Below are positions 33,268 through 42,235 of a stretch of 64,000 nt of DNA, one piece after another. The stretch is taken from assembly GCF_003668575.1 (NCBI RefSeq), contig NZ_RCVZ01000004.1, positions 226,876 to 290,875 on the forward strand, in the 5' to 3' direction. Origin of the DNA: Falsibacillus albus. Lineage in GTDB: Bacteria; Bacillota; Bacilli; Bacillales; DSM-25281. A program made the translations under genes and the position numbers. The notes beneath the pieces are model-generated. The model saw only the letters and a list, made by a program, of their open reading frames with translations. It made no database searches and was not told the origin of the DNA. Numbering within the stretch: the stretch's first letter is position 1; each line of letters opens with the position of its first letter.

Positions 33268-33379
33268 GAATCCTCCCAGAATTGAAAATTTTGAATTTTG
33301 ACCTTCCAACTCAATGGTACTATATTCCATTTATTCGGGCAATGGATTTGCTATTTCTGCGGCTTGTGCTATTATTTTT

Positions 33380-33530
33380 TAGCTTACGGGCATCTGATTC
33401 TAATTTTGATTCCCTTCAACTCGATTTATCACTGTGAGGGCATCTAATTCCCATTGTCCCTTCAATATTCCAGCTTCCCTTCAAAAAAACCACACACAAA
33501 AGGGGCTGCCCCCTGGTGCCTGGCACCAAA
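33380..33530. repeat. Degenerate repeats between trmO and the pha operon
   Basis: 33385-33475 holds two decayed units resembling the 51-bp minisatellite at 63260 (TTGATTCCCTTCAACTCGAT against GATTCCCTTCAAATCGATTC). TGGTGCCTGGCACCA (33514-33528) is a palindrome found between genes in many bacilli; a half copy (TGACAGGCACCA) recurs near 60460. Confidence 0.55.
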
Positions 33531-33549
33531 GGTACACCCCCTTCTAAGT

Positions 33550-33672
33550 TTAGTGTTGTTTGTTGGGAATTAGGTAGGTCATCAGCTGTTCTTTAAAAAC
33601 GATAAACGCAAAACCGTGATACTCTAATGGAATGTCCTCTAGTAAACAATTTTCCAATGATAAATCAGCCAT
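33550..33672 (-). CDS. Hypothetical 40-aa protein behind phaC
   Basis: A 40-aa frame starting MADLSLENCLLEDIPLEY and ending IPNKQH. The ATG follows AAAGGGGGAGAGAAT, a very good ribosome site, and lies only 13 bp after the phaC stop, so it is probably the last gene of the pha operon. I see no known family. Confidence 0.6.
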   Translation of the reverse strand: MADLSLENCLLEDIPLEYHGFAFIVFKEQLMTYLIPNKQH

Positions 33673-33685
33673 ATTCTCTCCCCCT

Positions 33686-34699
33686 TTATAATGAGCGCTT
33701 TTCTAGCCAATCGATGAGTGAAGGAGGAATATTTTTTTTGATGATGCTCGCATGGCCCCCTTCAACTTCTATAAAGACTTTGTCTGGGCTTGATACAAGT
33801 TCGAGCAGAGGATAGCTTAATTGAGTGGGAACTAACTCATCGTATTTTGCATTCAACATATAGATATTCGAATGGATATTGGATAACTGTATCGGGAAAG
33901 TTCGAAGGACGAGGTTGCCATTGATCAATGAATTTTTTTTGATAAATACATTCAATATGTCAATCAGAAATGCGCCGGTCAGGGGGATATGATCATTTGT
34001 CCATTGATTGAAGCGATACCAAAATTCTCTGTATTCTGGATCATATGCTTTGTTCAACAGTGCTAGATAAGGAGAAAAATAGACTGGTGCTGTGTATAGT
34101 CGCATTCCTGCTTTTACGAAATTGGCAGGGATGATTCCGACCATGTTGATCAGTTCCTCAAAATTGATTTCATCATTTTTCAATGCTTTTTGCCATTGAC
34201 TATAATTATCGATTGCATCGAAATTGATCGGGGTCACCATCAAGATCAAGTTTTTAACGCGGTATGGCTTGAAGGCAGCGTAGATTGCAGCCAGCGTTCC
34301 TCCTAAACAAAATCCCATGAGTGAAAGTGTTCGGCTCTGGCTATGCTGAAGTACTTTATCAATAGCAGGGTCGATATAATCGAAAATATAGTCCTCCAGC
34401 CCCAAATCCTTGTCTTCTCCATCGGGCTCACCGAAATCGAGAAGATACACGTCATAGCCCTCTTCAACCAAGCCGATGACCATACTATATTCACGTGCAA
34501 GATCCAAAATCGATGGTTTGTTTATATGAGAATACAACAAAAAAATTGGTGTATGTTTGGATTTATCAAACGACCAGTAATGCCAAAGTATGCTTTTTCC
34601 TTTTCGCCAAATGGATTCCCTCGGGTGATTGGGATGCCATTCTTTTGTTTCAGCCAGTGTCTGTAGAAAGCCTTCCCATCGGTCTAATTCTGTCCACAA
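33686..34699 (-). CDS. phaC: Class IV-type polyhydroxyalkanoate synthase
   Basis: A 337-aa alpha/beta hydrolase-fold synthase, slightly shorter than the 362 aa of B. megaterium PhaC. The lipase-like box is GFCLGG with the catalytic Cys, followed by Asp in AKYDELVP and His in GGHASI. PLLLVYA-type block appears as TPIFLLYSHINKPSILDL. It polymerises 3-hydroxyacyl-CoA on granules, normally with a small PhaR partner. The start is a TTG overlapping the small upstream gene by 16 bp. No phaR or phaP of normal form is seen. Confidence 0.86.
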   Translation of the reverse strand: MWTELDRWEGFLQTLAETKEWHPNHPRESIWRKGKSILWHYWSFDKSKHTPIFLLYSHINKPSILDLAREYSMVIGLVEEGYDVYLLDFGEPDGEDKDLGLEDYIFDYIDPAIDKVLQHSQSRTLSLMGFCLGGTLAAIYAAFKPYRVKNLILMVTPINFDAIDNYSQWQKALKNDEINFEELINMVGIIPANFVKAGMRLYTAPVYFSPYLALLNKAYDPEYREFWYRFNQWTNDHIPLTGAFLIDILNVFIKKNSLINGNLVLRTFPIQLSNIHSNIYMLNAKYDELVPTQLSYPLLELVSSPDKVFIEVEGGHASIIKKNIPPSLIDWLEKRSL

Positions 34700-34995
34700 T
34701 GGTCATCATGACCTTTCAAATCTTCCAACAGTTCTTTAAGCCTTTTCAAAAAGTGCCTGAAACAAATCCAAATAATCAATTTCAACCATTTCTTACAACA
34801 GCATTTCATATGGCGAATGATGATGTGTATCAAACAAATGACGTGATGAATAAAGCATTTGATCAACTTCAATATTTTACTTGAGATACAAACGTGTTTA
34901 GGGTGATTCAACTTACATTTAATCCATTTGTTGCATTTATGTTCCATCATGTATCCCAAATCTCTTAGCTTTTCATAAAAATCTGCACTTACCAT
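34684..34995 (-). CDS. Small Cys/His/Lys-rich protein in the pha operon
   Basis: A 103-aa protein with an unusual make-up: about 11 Cys, 11 His and many Lys and Ile, with HMKCCCKKWLKLIIWICF in the middle and an amphipathic helix HFLKRLKELLEDLKG near the end. The ribosome site GGAGAGAAAGG precedes the ATG. It lies between the SDR and phaC, where B. megaterium has phaR-phaB; it is not recognisably PhaR. A granule-binding or synthase-helper role is only a guess. A competing plus-strand frame has no ribosome site. Confidence 0.55.
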   Translation of the reverse strand: MVSADFYEKLRDLGYMMEHKCNKWIKCKLNHPKHVCISSKILKLIKCFIHHVICLIHIIIRHMKCCCKKWLKLIIWICFRHFLKRLKELLEDLKGHDDHCGQN

Positions 34996-35021
34996 GTGCC
35001 TTTCTCTCCTTTTCTTTAAAT

Positions 35022-35822
35022 TTATACCAGCGCCCTGATTCCGCCATCAATGACAAGAACGTGTCCATTGATATAGTTGGATGCATTGGATGCAAGGAAA
35101 ATAGCAGCACCCTTCAAGTCTTCTGCTTGCCCAAAGCGTTCTGATGGAATCATGTACTTCAATTGGTCGCCCTGTTCTTTGAACAATTCCTGCGTGATCT
35201 TGGTAGGGAAAAAACCAGGGGCTATTGCATTCACTTGAATATTATGCCTGGCCAATTTCACGGCTAAATCTTTGGTGAAGGTGATGACCGCTCCTTTGCT
35301 CGTGTTGTAAGGAACCGTATTCATTACAACAGTCGGAGTTCCTCCAAAACCTGAAACGGACGCAATATTGATAATCTTTCCGGATTTTTGCTTCATCATA
35401 ATTTTTGCTGCTTCCTGGGAAAATAAAAACGTTCCCTTTACATTTACATCCATGACCTTGTCCCATTTTTCCTCGGGAATTTCCGTAAAAGGTCCTGTCC
35501 AGGATGTCCCGCTATTATTGATTAAGATATCGATACGATTAAATTTTTCTAAAGTTAGATCGATGACCTTTTGAATGTCTTCCTTTAATTGGATGTCACA
35601 TGATACGGCAAGAGCTTCCGTACCACTGTTTTCGAGTAATGTTTTCACTTCTTCGCAAGCAGGCAAGTTTCTGGAACAAACCACCACTTTTGCACCCGCT
35701 TCTGCCAAGGCAATCGCCATTTCTTTCCCTAAACCTCTCCCACCGCCGGTAACGATGGCAACTTTATCTTTTAAATTGAATAATTCTTCTAAAATTTCTT
35801 TTCCCTCCATTCTTTGCTGCAT
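35022..35822 (-). CDS. Short-chain dehydrogenase, PhaB/FabG-like
   Basis: A 266-aa SDR. VAIVTGGGRGLGKEMA is the NADP site, ILINNSGTSWTG the NNxG block, IINIASVSG the Ser and YNTSKGAV the YxxxK; the C-terminus HVLVIDGGIRALV is typical. It precedes phaC in one operon, so 3-ketoacyl-CoA reduction to give the PHA monomer is plausible; the sequence alone also fits a gluconate-5-dehydrogenase type. The exact start is uncertain within about 15 codons. Confidence 0.85.
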   Translation of the reverse strand: MQQRMEGKEILEELFNLKDKVAIVTGGGRGLGKEMAIALAEAGAKVVVCSRNLPACEEVKTLLENSGTEALAVSCDIQLKEDIQKVIDLTLEKFNRIDILINNSGTSWTGPFTEIPEEKWDKVMDVNVKGTFLFSQEAAKIMMKQKSGKIINIASVSGFGGTPTVVMNTVPYNTSKGAVITFTKDLAVKLARHNIQVNAIAPGFFPTKITQELFKEQGDQLKYMIPSERFGQAEDLKGAAIFLASNASNYINGHVLVIDGGIRALV

Positions 35823-35997
35823 ACTATATAATAGACGTTTTAGTAGAATAAGTGCTGATGATGGTGTCCATTTTAGGAAAAATAATGAATGTGCTGAACG
35901 ATAAAGCTATTTTATCGAGCAGTATCACTTAGCGATTAGTCTGTTTCTTCCCTTTGCAGCTACCTATTTTCCTCGGGAAAGGAGGATTCATTGATTA

Positions 35998-36279
35998 TTA
36001 ATTGTTCATTTGCTGTGAAGTAATATGAATGATCCTTATCCCATTTTCATTGTAAATTTCAAGGTCGAAGATTGATGCTTTCGTTTTAGTGCTTGAAGAA
36101 TCAGCAAATATTTTGATCAAATACTCCATTGAATCGGTTTCTTCAATAATAACCTTGTTGGGATCAAGGATACCAATCTCGTATAGAGGGATGGTTACCT
36201 TGGCAAAAAATGTACCATCCAGCTTGATTTTTATGCCATTTAAGCTGATATTTTCAATAAATATACTTCCGTTTTTCAT
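35998..36279 (-). CDS. Hypothetical 93-aa protein
   Basis: A 93-aa, mostly beta-type protein (SIFIENISLNGIKIKLDGTF and LIKIFADSSSTKTKASIFDL). It has no signal peptide. It follows the next gene upstream by 15 bp on the same strand and they may form an operon. I do not recognise the family. Confidence 0.6.
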   Translation of the reverse strand: MKNGSIFIENISLNGIKIKLDGTFFAKVTIPLYEIGILDPNKVIIEETDSMEYLIKIFADSSSTKTKASIFDLEIYNENGIRIIHITSQQMNN

Positions 36280-36294
36280 ATCTTCCTTTCACCT

Positions 36295-36591
36295 TTATCC
36301 TATTGTCCTGATTAATAATACTCTTCTCAAAACAACATCAGCTGCATTTTCCACACCATCAGCAATCATCCATTCAATTTCTGCATTTGCTGCTGCAGTT
36401 TCGAGTGCTGCTTCATCCAAAACTGTCCGCAAATTATATTGTCCGATTACTGCTGAGTCCGCTTGCTCCAGAACTTGTCCACTTAATATGGTTTCAATCG
36501 GCGCAGCAGTTTCCATTGCATATGCCGGCAACAGCATGGTTTGCAGCACTTGATTTGAAATCCTGCTCACTCTCAATTCATTTAATTTCAT
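36295..36591 (-). CDS. Hypothetical 98-aa Ala-rich protein
   Basis: A 98-aa protein from the ATG at 36591, which has AAAAGGA 9 bp upstream; the frame opens 21 codons earlier. The sequence is rich in Ala, Leu, Val and Glu (DEAALETAAANAEIEWMIAD) with a repeated L-x-x-V pattern. No family recognised. It pairs with the 35998-36279 gene. Confidence 0.6.
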   Translation of the reverse strand: MKLNELRVSRISNQVLQTMLLPAYAMETAAPIETILSGQVLEQADSAVIGQYNLRTVLDEAALETAAANAEIEWMIADGVENAADVVLRRVLLIRTIG

Positions 36592-36826
36592 TTTTTTACA
36601 TCCTTTTCTTTTAATTTTGTACAATTCTATTAAAAAAGAGTTGCATACTATCATATGTTTATGATTTCAAATCTCTTGGATAAAAGAACTGGTTATATCG
36701 TGGATTTTTGAGAATTTATTATATGTTCTCAGGGAATCTAACAATATGGTTACTTTAAAGTGCCTGCTTCACATAGTTAGATGTAAAAGATATACTCAGG
36801 TGGTAATTTAACAGGAGGTTTTAAAT

Positions 36827-37327
36827 ATGAAAAACAAAGTTTATCCAAGGTCATTTTCACATGTAGGAATTTCTGTACCAGATATAGAAAAAGCAGTGAA
36901 ATTTTATACGGAGGTATTGGGCTGGTACGTAATCATGGAGCCCTCAGAAGTTCAAGAAGACGACAGTGCCATTGGAATAATGTGCACGGATGTATTCGGC
37001 CCGGGCTGGGGGAGTTTTAAAATCGCACATTTATCGACCGTCGATAAAATCGGAATTGAAATATTTGAGTTCCCAAATAATGAAAAGCCGGAGAACAACT
37101 TTGAATTCTGGAAGACCGGTGTATTTCATATCGCTGTCCAAGATCCTGATATTGAAGGATTGGCAAAAAAAATCGTTGAATACGGCGGGAAGCAGCGAAT
37201 GCCAATAAGAGAATATTATCCAGGAGAAAAGCCATTCAAGATGGTTTACTGCGAAGATCCGTTCGGTGTGTTGATCGAGATATACACACATAGCTATGAA
37301 ATGACTTATTCGCAAGGGTCTTATTAA
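36827..37327 (+). CDS. VOC (glyoxalase/dioxygenase) family protein
   Basis: A 166-aa vicinal-oxygen-chelate protein with the two-repeat fold: SHVGISVPDIEKAVKFYTEV at the start with the first metal His, GVFHIAVQDPDIEGLAKKI in the middle with the second, and DPFGVLIEIYTHSYE at the end with the Glu. The site AGGAGG is 8 bp upstream. The substrate is unknown. Confidence 0.85.
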   Translation: MKNKVYPRSFSHVGISVPDIEKAVKFYTEVLGWYVIMEPSEVQEDDSAIGIMCTDVFGPGWGSFKIAHLSTVDKIGIEIFEFPNNEKPENNFEFWKTGVFHIAVQDPDIEGLAKKIVEYGGKQRMPIREYYPGEKPFKMVYCEDPFGVLIEIYTHSYEMTYSQGSY

Positions 37328-37350
37328 TGAATATGCAGGTCAAACAGAAA

Positions 37351-37388
37351 ACCACTGAGGTCCGGATATTTCCAGTCTCAGTGGTCAT
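37351..37388. terminator. Bidirectional terminator
   Basis: ACCACTGAG and CTCAGTGGT pair around a 17-nt loop with CATTTTCATC behind, between convergent genes. Confidence 0.75.
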
Positions 37389-37436
37389 TTTCATCATTGA
37401 AAAGACAGCCACATCATTTTCTGTTGAATATTGGAA

Positions 37437-38426
37437 TCAAATGCCTTCAAGCATCTCATCGAGTCGAGCGAGATTTTCACCCAGCCAGATCATTTCATGA
37501 GCGAACCGTGCTGGCGGCACTGTGTGCTTATCCATATCAGACGTAATCCACCAAATGCTCTCCATGTACCATAGCAGTTTCAAAGCACTGGTTAAGTATC
37601 CTTCCCCTACGATTCGTTCTTCCCGATATCCCTTCATAAAAGCATTTGCACAAGAAATGTTCAGCCCATCATCGGTCATTGCGCCTGAAATGACAGCCCT
37701 CCCGACATCCAATGGAAGATGGTCAAATTTCAAACGGTCAAAATCTAAAACAGCGGATACCTGATTATGTGAGAATAATAGGTTATCTACCCATAGATCA
37801 CGATGAGCCCAGCCAGTATCCCCTATATTAAGCAAATCGAGATCGAGCTGTCCGGTTTGGATGATTTGCTGTTCTATGTAAGGTGTAAGCTCCGGCTTGC
37901 ACTTTTGGATCACCTGCTTCCTCACATTTTCCCAATGGGCGATTCTTTCCTCCCTTGTTGGAGGAATGAATGCAGGCTGGATTTTTTGTATGGGAAAATG
38001 TTCATTTAGCAGCCTGTGCATTCGGCCCGTCGTTTTACCCAAATCAAACATCTCATGTTCGTTTAATGAACCCGGAACCCGTAAACTGCCATTACAAAAT
38101 TCCATTGCCACGAATCGTTCCCCTTGTTGTGACTCCTGAAATATTCTTCCATTCATTGATTTAAATCGTGGGCATGTAAATCCTGCGTCCCGCAGCCGCA
38201 TTTGTTGACTAAATGAAAATGACAGTTCTTTAAGATTGTATTTTAATAATCGGTTTTTGTTGTATTGCTTTAATAAAACTGTTTCATTATCTGTTTTTAT
38301 CTTCCATTTTAGATTCAACCAGCCTCGATTTATTGGGGTGGCTTCTACTACATTCCATCCCCAGTTCACTTTGCAGGTTTTCAACAGGTCTGCCAGTATC
38401 ATCTCATTGGATAATAATTGATTCAT
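37437..38426 (-). CDS. Aminoglycoside phosphotransferase-fold kinase (CotS-like)
   Basis: A 329-aa APH-fold protein. WAHRDLWVDNLLF is the catalytic loop (Asp in HRD) and AVLDFDRLKFDHLP the metal DFD. The N-terminal nucleotide-binding lobe is present (LLKQYNKNRLLKYNLKEL). It resembles spore-coat CotS/YtaA/YutH-type kinases of bacilli, so a spore role is plausible; a small-molecule substrate cannot be excluded. The second ATG (38426) is the likelier start. Confidence 0.78.
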   Translation of the reverse strand: MNQLLSNEMILADLLKTCKVNWGWNVVEATPINRGWLNLKWKIKTDNETVLLKQYNKNRLLKYNLKELSFSFSQQMRLRDAGFTCPRFKSMNGRIFQESQQGERFVAMEFCNGSLRVPGSLNEHEMFDLGKTTGRMHRLLNEHFPIQKIQPAFIPPTREERIAHWENVRKQVIQKCKPELTPYIEQQIIQTGQLDLDLLNIGDTGWAHRDLWVDNLLFSHNQVSAVLDFDRLKFDHLPLDVGRAVISGAMTDDGLNISCANAFMKGYREERIVGEGYLTSALKLLWYMESIWWITSDMDKHTVPPARFAHEMIWLGENLARLDEMLEGI

Positions 38427-38579
38427 TAAGCCCACCTCCTATTGATGACTACTTTCATTATAATAATCAAAAGGAAAATATGTACAGGAATCGTGAATGA
38501 AAAAAGGGATATCAAAAGATCTTGAAGAAATAATTAGAGATACGCATATAGAATTGATTTATTTTTAGGAGGAATATAA

Positions 38580-39281
38580 TTGAACCAGTATCACGTCAAT
38601 ACATTCAAGGAAGCTTATGGATTGATAAAAGAGCTTGGCATCCTACCACTGGCTAATTTGATACCTGACTATCCCTCGATGGAAAGCATTACTGATAAGT
38701 CTAGCTGGCATACGGGTTCGGAAGCAGATCCGTGGCTTTGGCGGGCAAGATTTCCTTCTGAAGGACTTGCAGCTTATGGGAAATTTATTAAAAAGAAAAA
38801 CGTGCTGATTTCCAAAGAATTTCTCCCCTATGTCCATGCTGTTTTGGGAAGCAATCGTTCAATCAAGGCACGCTATGAAGCAGGGCTTCTTTCACGTGAA
38901 GCATCATTACTTTTTAATACAATTCGTGAAAATGAAGGAATTGATACACGTTTATTAAGGAAAACTGCAGGTATGTCCGATAAAGAGGATAAAAAGAAAT
39001 TCGATCGAGGTTTAGTTGAATTGCAAAGTTCCTTGGATATCGTCATTTCTGGAACTAAAATGAAAATGAATGAAGAAGGAGAAAAGAATGGATGGAGCAG
39101 TACATCCTTTGAATCGATGTCTCATTGGGCACAAAATCAAGATATCCCATTGAAGAAAGTGGATAAAGAAAAAGCAAAAAAATTTTTGCTTAACCATTTT
39201 GAAGCACATTCTACGGAAAATGGAATGAAATTTTTAGATAAGATATTCGGTCTTTCGAAAATTGAAAGCAATAGCCTTTGA
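38580..39281 (+). CDS. AlkZ-related protein
   Basis: A 233-aa protein. SSWHTGSEADPWLWRARFPS and AYGKFIKKKNVLISKEFLPY match a family that NCBI names AlkZ-related; the glycosylase domain itself is not clearly complete, so base-excision activity is not claimed. The start is TTG at 38580 with AGGAGG 7 bp upstream. A terminator follows 5 bp after the stop. Confidence 0.7.
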   Translation: MNQYHVNTFKEAYGLIKELGILPLANLIPDYPSMESITDKSSWHTGSEADPWLWRARFPSEGLAAYGKFIKKKNVLISKEFLPYVHAVLGSNRSIKARYEAGLLSREASLLFNTIRENEGIDTRLLRKTAGMSDKEDKKKFDRGLVELQSSLDIVISGTKMKMNEEGEKNGWSSTSFESMSHWAQNQDIPLKKVDKEKAKKFLLNHFEAHSTENGMKFLDKIFGLSKIESNSL

Positions 39282-39285
39282 ACGA

Positions 39286-39323
39286 AAAAGGAAATCACCC
39301 AATTTTATAGTGATTTCCTTTTT
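39286..39323. terminator. Bidirectional terminator
   Basis: AAAGGAAATCAC and GTGATTTCCTTTTTA form a 12-bp stem between convergent genes. Confidence 0.85.
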
Positions 39324-39343
39324 AAGTATCCATCTTCTCTATC

Positions 39344-40735
39344 TTATATCAATTGATTCACAATTTTATCCGCAGTATCAATACCGTTTTGGATACATGC
39401 TCCAATGCCCACTCCGTAATAGGATGCCCCAGCCAAATATAGATTTGGATACTTTGCTGTAAGCTGGTCTTCCAGCGTTTTTACAGCATGATTGTGTTGT
39501 AGGTGATAATTTGGCATGAGCTCTTTCCAGTTCGTGACCTCTACGACAGTCGGTTTTCCCGTGATTCCCAGACTTTTCTCTATATCCTTTAGTGCAACCT
39601 GCTCCAATGCATCTTTTGATAAGCTTTTAAGCTGTTCGAATGCTGGATTGGAACTTTTATAAAAAAGTCTAAAAAGCAATTGATGTTTTTTTGAAGTATG
39701 TGTCCACTTACGGCTCGTCCAGGTACATGCATCACACATTACGCTTTCATGACCATCCACAATGAACCCCGTTCCATCTGCTGGGAGCTTTTCATCAGGA
39801 ATTTCAAAGCCAGCGTAAATACTGATCAAGGAGGAATTCTTAAACTGGTTGAACTCTCCTTCCAATTTATAATCGTTCAAAAGTGTGTTCGCTGCGTCAT
39901 GTGGAGCAGCCAAAATGATATAATCCGCTTCAATGGCACGGTGGTTCGCAAAAGTCAGTTCATATTTTTCAGCTTTTTTAAGAATCTTGGTGGCAACTGC
40001 TCCTTTGAGGATTTCTACATCTTCCACCAGCACTTCTTCTAGTCGATCGATGAGGGTGGCCATCCCTCCTTCAAAAGAGATGAATTTTTTATTTCCGCCG
40101 CTTTGGAACTTGGCGCGATTTTTCGCAAGTCCTTTGATGATGCTTCCATATTCATTTTTATAATCAAGAAGGTAGGGCAAGGTGGATGCAAGGGTCAGTT
40201 TGTCCAAATCTCCCGAATAAACACCTGATAAAACTGGGGCAATTTGATTTTCCACGATTTCTTTCCCAAGAAACCTTCTTAAAAAAGAGCCGACAGAACT
40301 ATTTTTATCGTAGTGCTCGTTCGTCGTGACAAAATCTCGGAGCGCCTGCATTTTACCTTTTCTAGATACAAGTGTAGAACTGAACAATGCTCTAGTACTC
40401 ATCGGGATGCCGAATAATGAATCTTGTGGTATGGGATGCAATTCATTTTTCGTATATATGTAAGATATTCCGGTAGCGTTGTATACCATCTTGTTTTCCA
40501 AATCGAGATCTTTTATAAGCGGCATGACGCTTTCATGGCGTGCCACAATGGAGTCTGCCCCGGTCTCCATGATAAAATCGTCCTTTTTGACTGTTTGGAT
40601 TTTCCCTCCCAATTTGTCATCTCTTTCGACTAATAAAAGGTTCAAATCCAATTCATATTTTCTTTTATACTTTTGCAAGGTGCGCATCGCAGTCAAACCA
40701 GTGATTCCCCCGCCAATAACAACAGCCGTTTTCAT
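39344..40735 (-). CDS. hemY: Coproporphyrinogen III oxidase (HemY/CgoX)
   Basis: A 463-aa FAD enzyme. The N-terminus TAVVIGGGITGLTAMRTLQK is the dinucleotide fold, followed by LVERDDKLGGKIQT and METGADSIV; the C-terminal NLYLAGASYYGVGIGACIQN closes the FAD site. In Gram-positives this enzyme oxidises coproporphyrinogen III to coproporphyrin III in heme synthesis. It is away from hemE-hemH here, so this may be a second copy. The ATG at 40735 (MKTAVV) is preferred. Confidence 0.9.
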   Translation of the reverse strand: MKTAVVIGGGITGLTAMRTLQKYKRKYELDLNLLLVERDDKLGGKIQTVKKDDFIMETGADSIVARHESVMPLIKDLDLENKMVYNATGISYIYTKNELHPIPQDSLFGIPMSTRALFSSTLVSRKGKMQALRDFVTTNEHYDKNSSVGSFLRRFLGKEIVENQIAPVLSGVYSGDLDKLTLASTLPYLLDYKNEYGSIIKGLAKNRAKFQSGGNKKFISFEGGMATLIDRLEEVLVEDVEILKGAVATKILKKAEKYELTFANHRAIEADYIILAAPHDAANTLLNDYKLEGEFNQFKNSSLISIYAGFEIPDEKLPADGTGFIVDGHESVMCDACTWTSRKWTHTSKKHQLLFRLFYKSSNPAFEQLKSLSKDALEQVALKDIEKSLGITGKPTVVEVTNWKELMPNYHLQHNHAVKTLEDQLTAKYPNLYLAGASYYGVGIGACIQNGIDTADKIVNQLI

Positions 40736-40915
40736 GGCCATTCACTCCCAACTTCATTTCCATGCATTTCTATTTTAGCAAATTCCAGATCAAATATGAG
40801 TGACTGGGTTATTTGTTCATAAAAGTGTCGATAGTATCAAATGAAAAGTGAGTACTTCTGAACGGCAAGCGCTATTGAAAAAGCCTTGGTTGTTGAAAAA
40901 GCTTTTCTTAATGAA

Positions 40916-41530
40916 TTAAATTCCTGTGGCAATGGGAAACAGCTTTCCATCCAATGCAAATGAAACTTTTCCTGTTTCTTCAGATACGACCATGACGAGC
41001 GCATCGGTTATTTCACTGAGCCCCATGGCAGCCCTATGCCGAGTGCCTAGCTTTTCATTTTCGATTATTTTGTGGGAAAGCGGAAGTACGTTGGAAGCAG
41101 AGATGATATGGTCGCTTCTAATGAGAACAGCTCCATCATGAAGGGGGTTTCCGGGATAAAATATAGCTTCCAATAGAGGGGGTGTACATTGCGCATCAAT
41201 TTGAGTCCCTTTTTGAATGAATGGGACTACATTCGTTTCTCGTTCAATTACAATCAATGCTCCGTGTCTTCGTTCAGATAAATGCTGAACACATACAGAA
41301 AGCTCGCTATAAATATTACTATAAGAAGATAGATAGCAATTCAAATAAAAGGAGGCTGCCATAGACTCCACCTCCATGAATTTTTCACGAATCGATTCCA
41401 ATTTCCCCAGTAAGCAATAATTTTCATCTTCGAGCACTGCTTCGCTTAACTGAAGTTCCTGTTTAATTTCGACTAAAGATTCGCTAATTTTCTTCTTCAT
41501 CGGTGAAAAATCGCAATTGGATTCTTGCAT
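40916..41530 (-). CDS. cdaS: Sporulation diadenylate cyclase
   Basis: A 204-aa DisA_N-domain protein. The C-terminal cyclase domain has HGALIVIERE, then NPLHDGAVLI with the DGA motif and LGTRHRAAMGLSE with the RHR motif. The N-terminal 60 residues form the two-helix regulatory part typical of CdaS (207 aa in B. subtilis). It makes c-di-AMP in the forespore. It is a single gene; about 65 bp separates it from the SGNH hydrolase gene. Confidence 0.9.
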   Translation of the reverse strand: MQESNCDFSPMKKKISESLVEIKQELQLSEAVLEDENYCLLGKLESIREKFMEVESMAASFYLNCYLSSYSNIYSELSVCVQHLSERRHGALIVIERETNVVPFIQKGTQIDAQCTPPLLEAIFYPGNPLHDGAVLIRSDHIISASNVLPLSHKIIENEKLGTRHRAAMGLSEITDALVMVVSEETGKVSFALDGKLFPIATGI

Positions 41531-41605
41531 GGCATTGCCCACCTTCCAAAAATCAATTCCAGTATGTATTTAGTATGAATCATTGAGATTGTTTTTACTA
41601 AGATA

Positions 41606-42235
41606 TTATGAAAAAGCCAAAACCGTGTCCAGCCACGTTTCCGCCATCAATCGATTCCCATCTTTCGTCATATGCACACCATCCGTTGTTAATTGGAGTT
41701 CTTCATTTTTTGAAATCCGCTTCAAAAACTTTTGATGGGTTGGAATGAGGATGGCATTGTACTCATTTGCAAGTTTATGGATCGATGAAGTATATCCCTT
41801 TAACATTTTATTGCCAGGAGAATGGATATTCTCCATGATCACGGTTGGTTCCATCAAAATCAATCCGGCACACGTTTTCTCTTGGGTCTCTCTTAATAAC
41901 CCGCGATAGATGGCCTCAAATTTCTCCACACTAACCTGATCGATGTACGGGCTGTCCAATTGGCGCCACACATCGTTGATGCCAATGGATATGGAAACCC
42001 AGTCCGGCTTCATCGCAATTACGTCTTCCTTCCATCGTTCAGCCAAATCAGTCACGCGGTTTGCACTGACCCCTTTATTTAGCACTTCCAGCTCAAGAAC
42101 TCCATATTCAGCGATCAAATAATTGCGGATCATCCTGACATAACCATTACCTATTCCATCACCATCTTGAAATCGGCCACTCTCTGTAATGCTGTCACCG
42201 ATAAAAAGAAGTCGGTCATTTGGTTTGAAAATCAT
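41606..42235 (-). CDS. SGNH/GDSL hydrolase
   Basis: A 209-aa esterase/lipase. LLFIGDSITESGR is block I with the catalytic Ser in GDS, VSISIGINDVW is block III (GxND), and DGVHMTKDG is block V with the Asp-x-x-His pair. There is no signal peptide, so it is cytosolic. It overlaps mnmH by 4 bp (ATGA) and is translated with it. Substrate unknown; carbohydrate esterases are the nearest type. Confidence 0.88.
   Translation of the reverse strand: MIFKPNDRLLFIGDSITESGRFQDGDGIGNGYVRMIRNYLIAEYGVLELEVLNKGVSANRVTDLAERWKEDVIAMKPDWVSISIGINDVWRQLDSPYIDQVSVEKFEAIYRGLLRETQEKTCAGLILMEPTVIMENIHSPGNKMLKGYTSSIHKLANEYNAILIPTHQKFLKRISKNEELQLTTDGVHMTKDGNRLMAETWLDTVLAFS

Noticed and set aside
34495..34884. 129-aa plus-strand ORF opposite the small pha gene
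   Set aside because: No ribosome site; the minus-strand frame has one and overlaps phaC as operon genes do.
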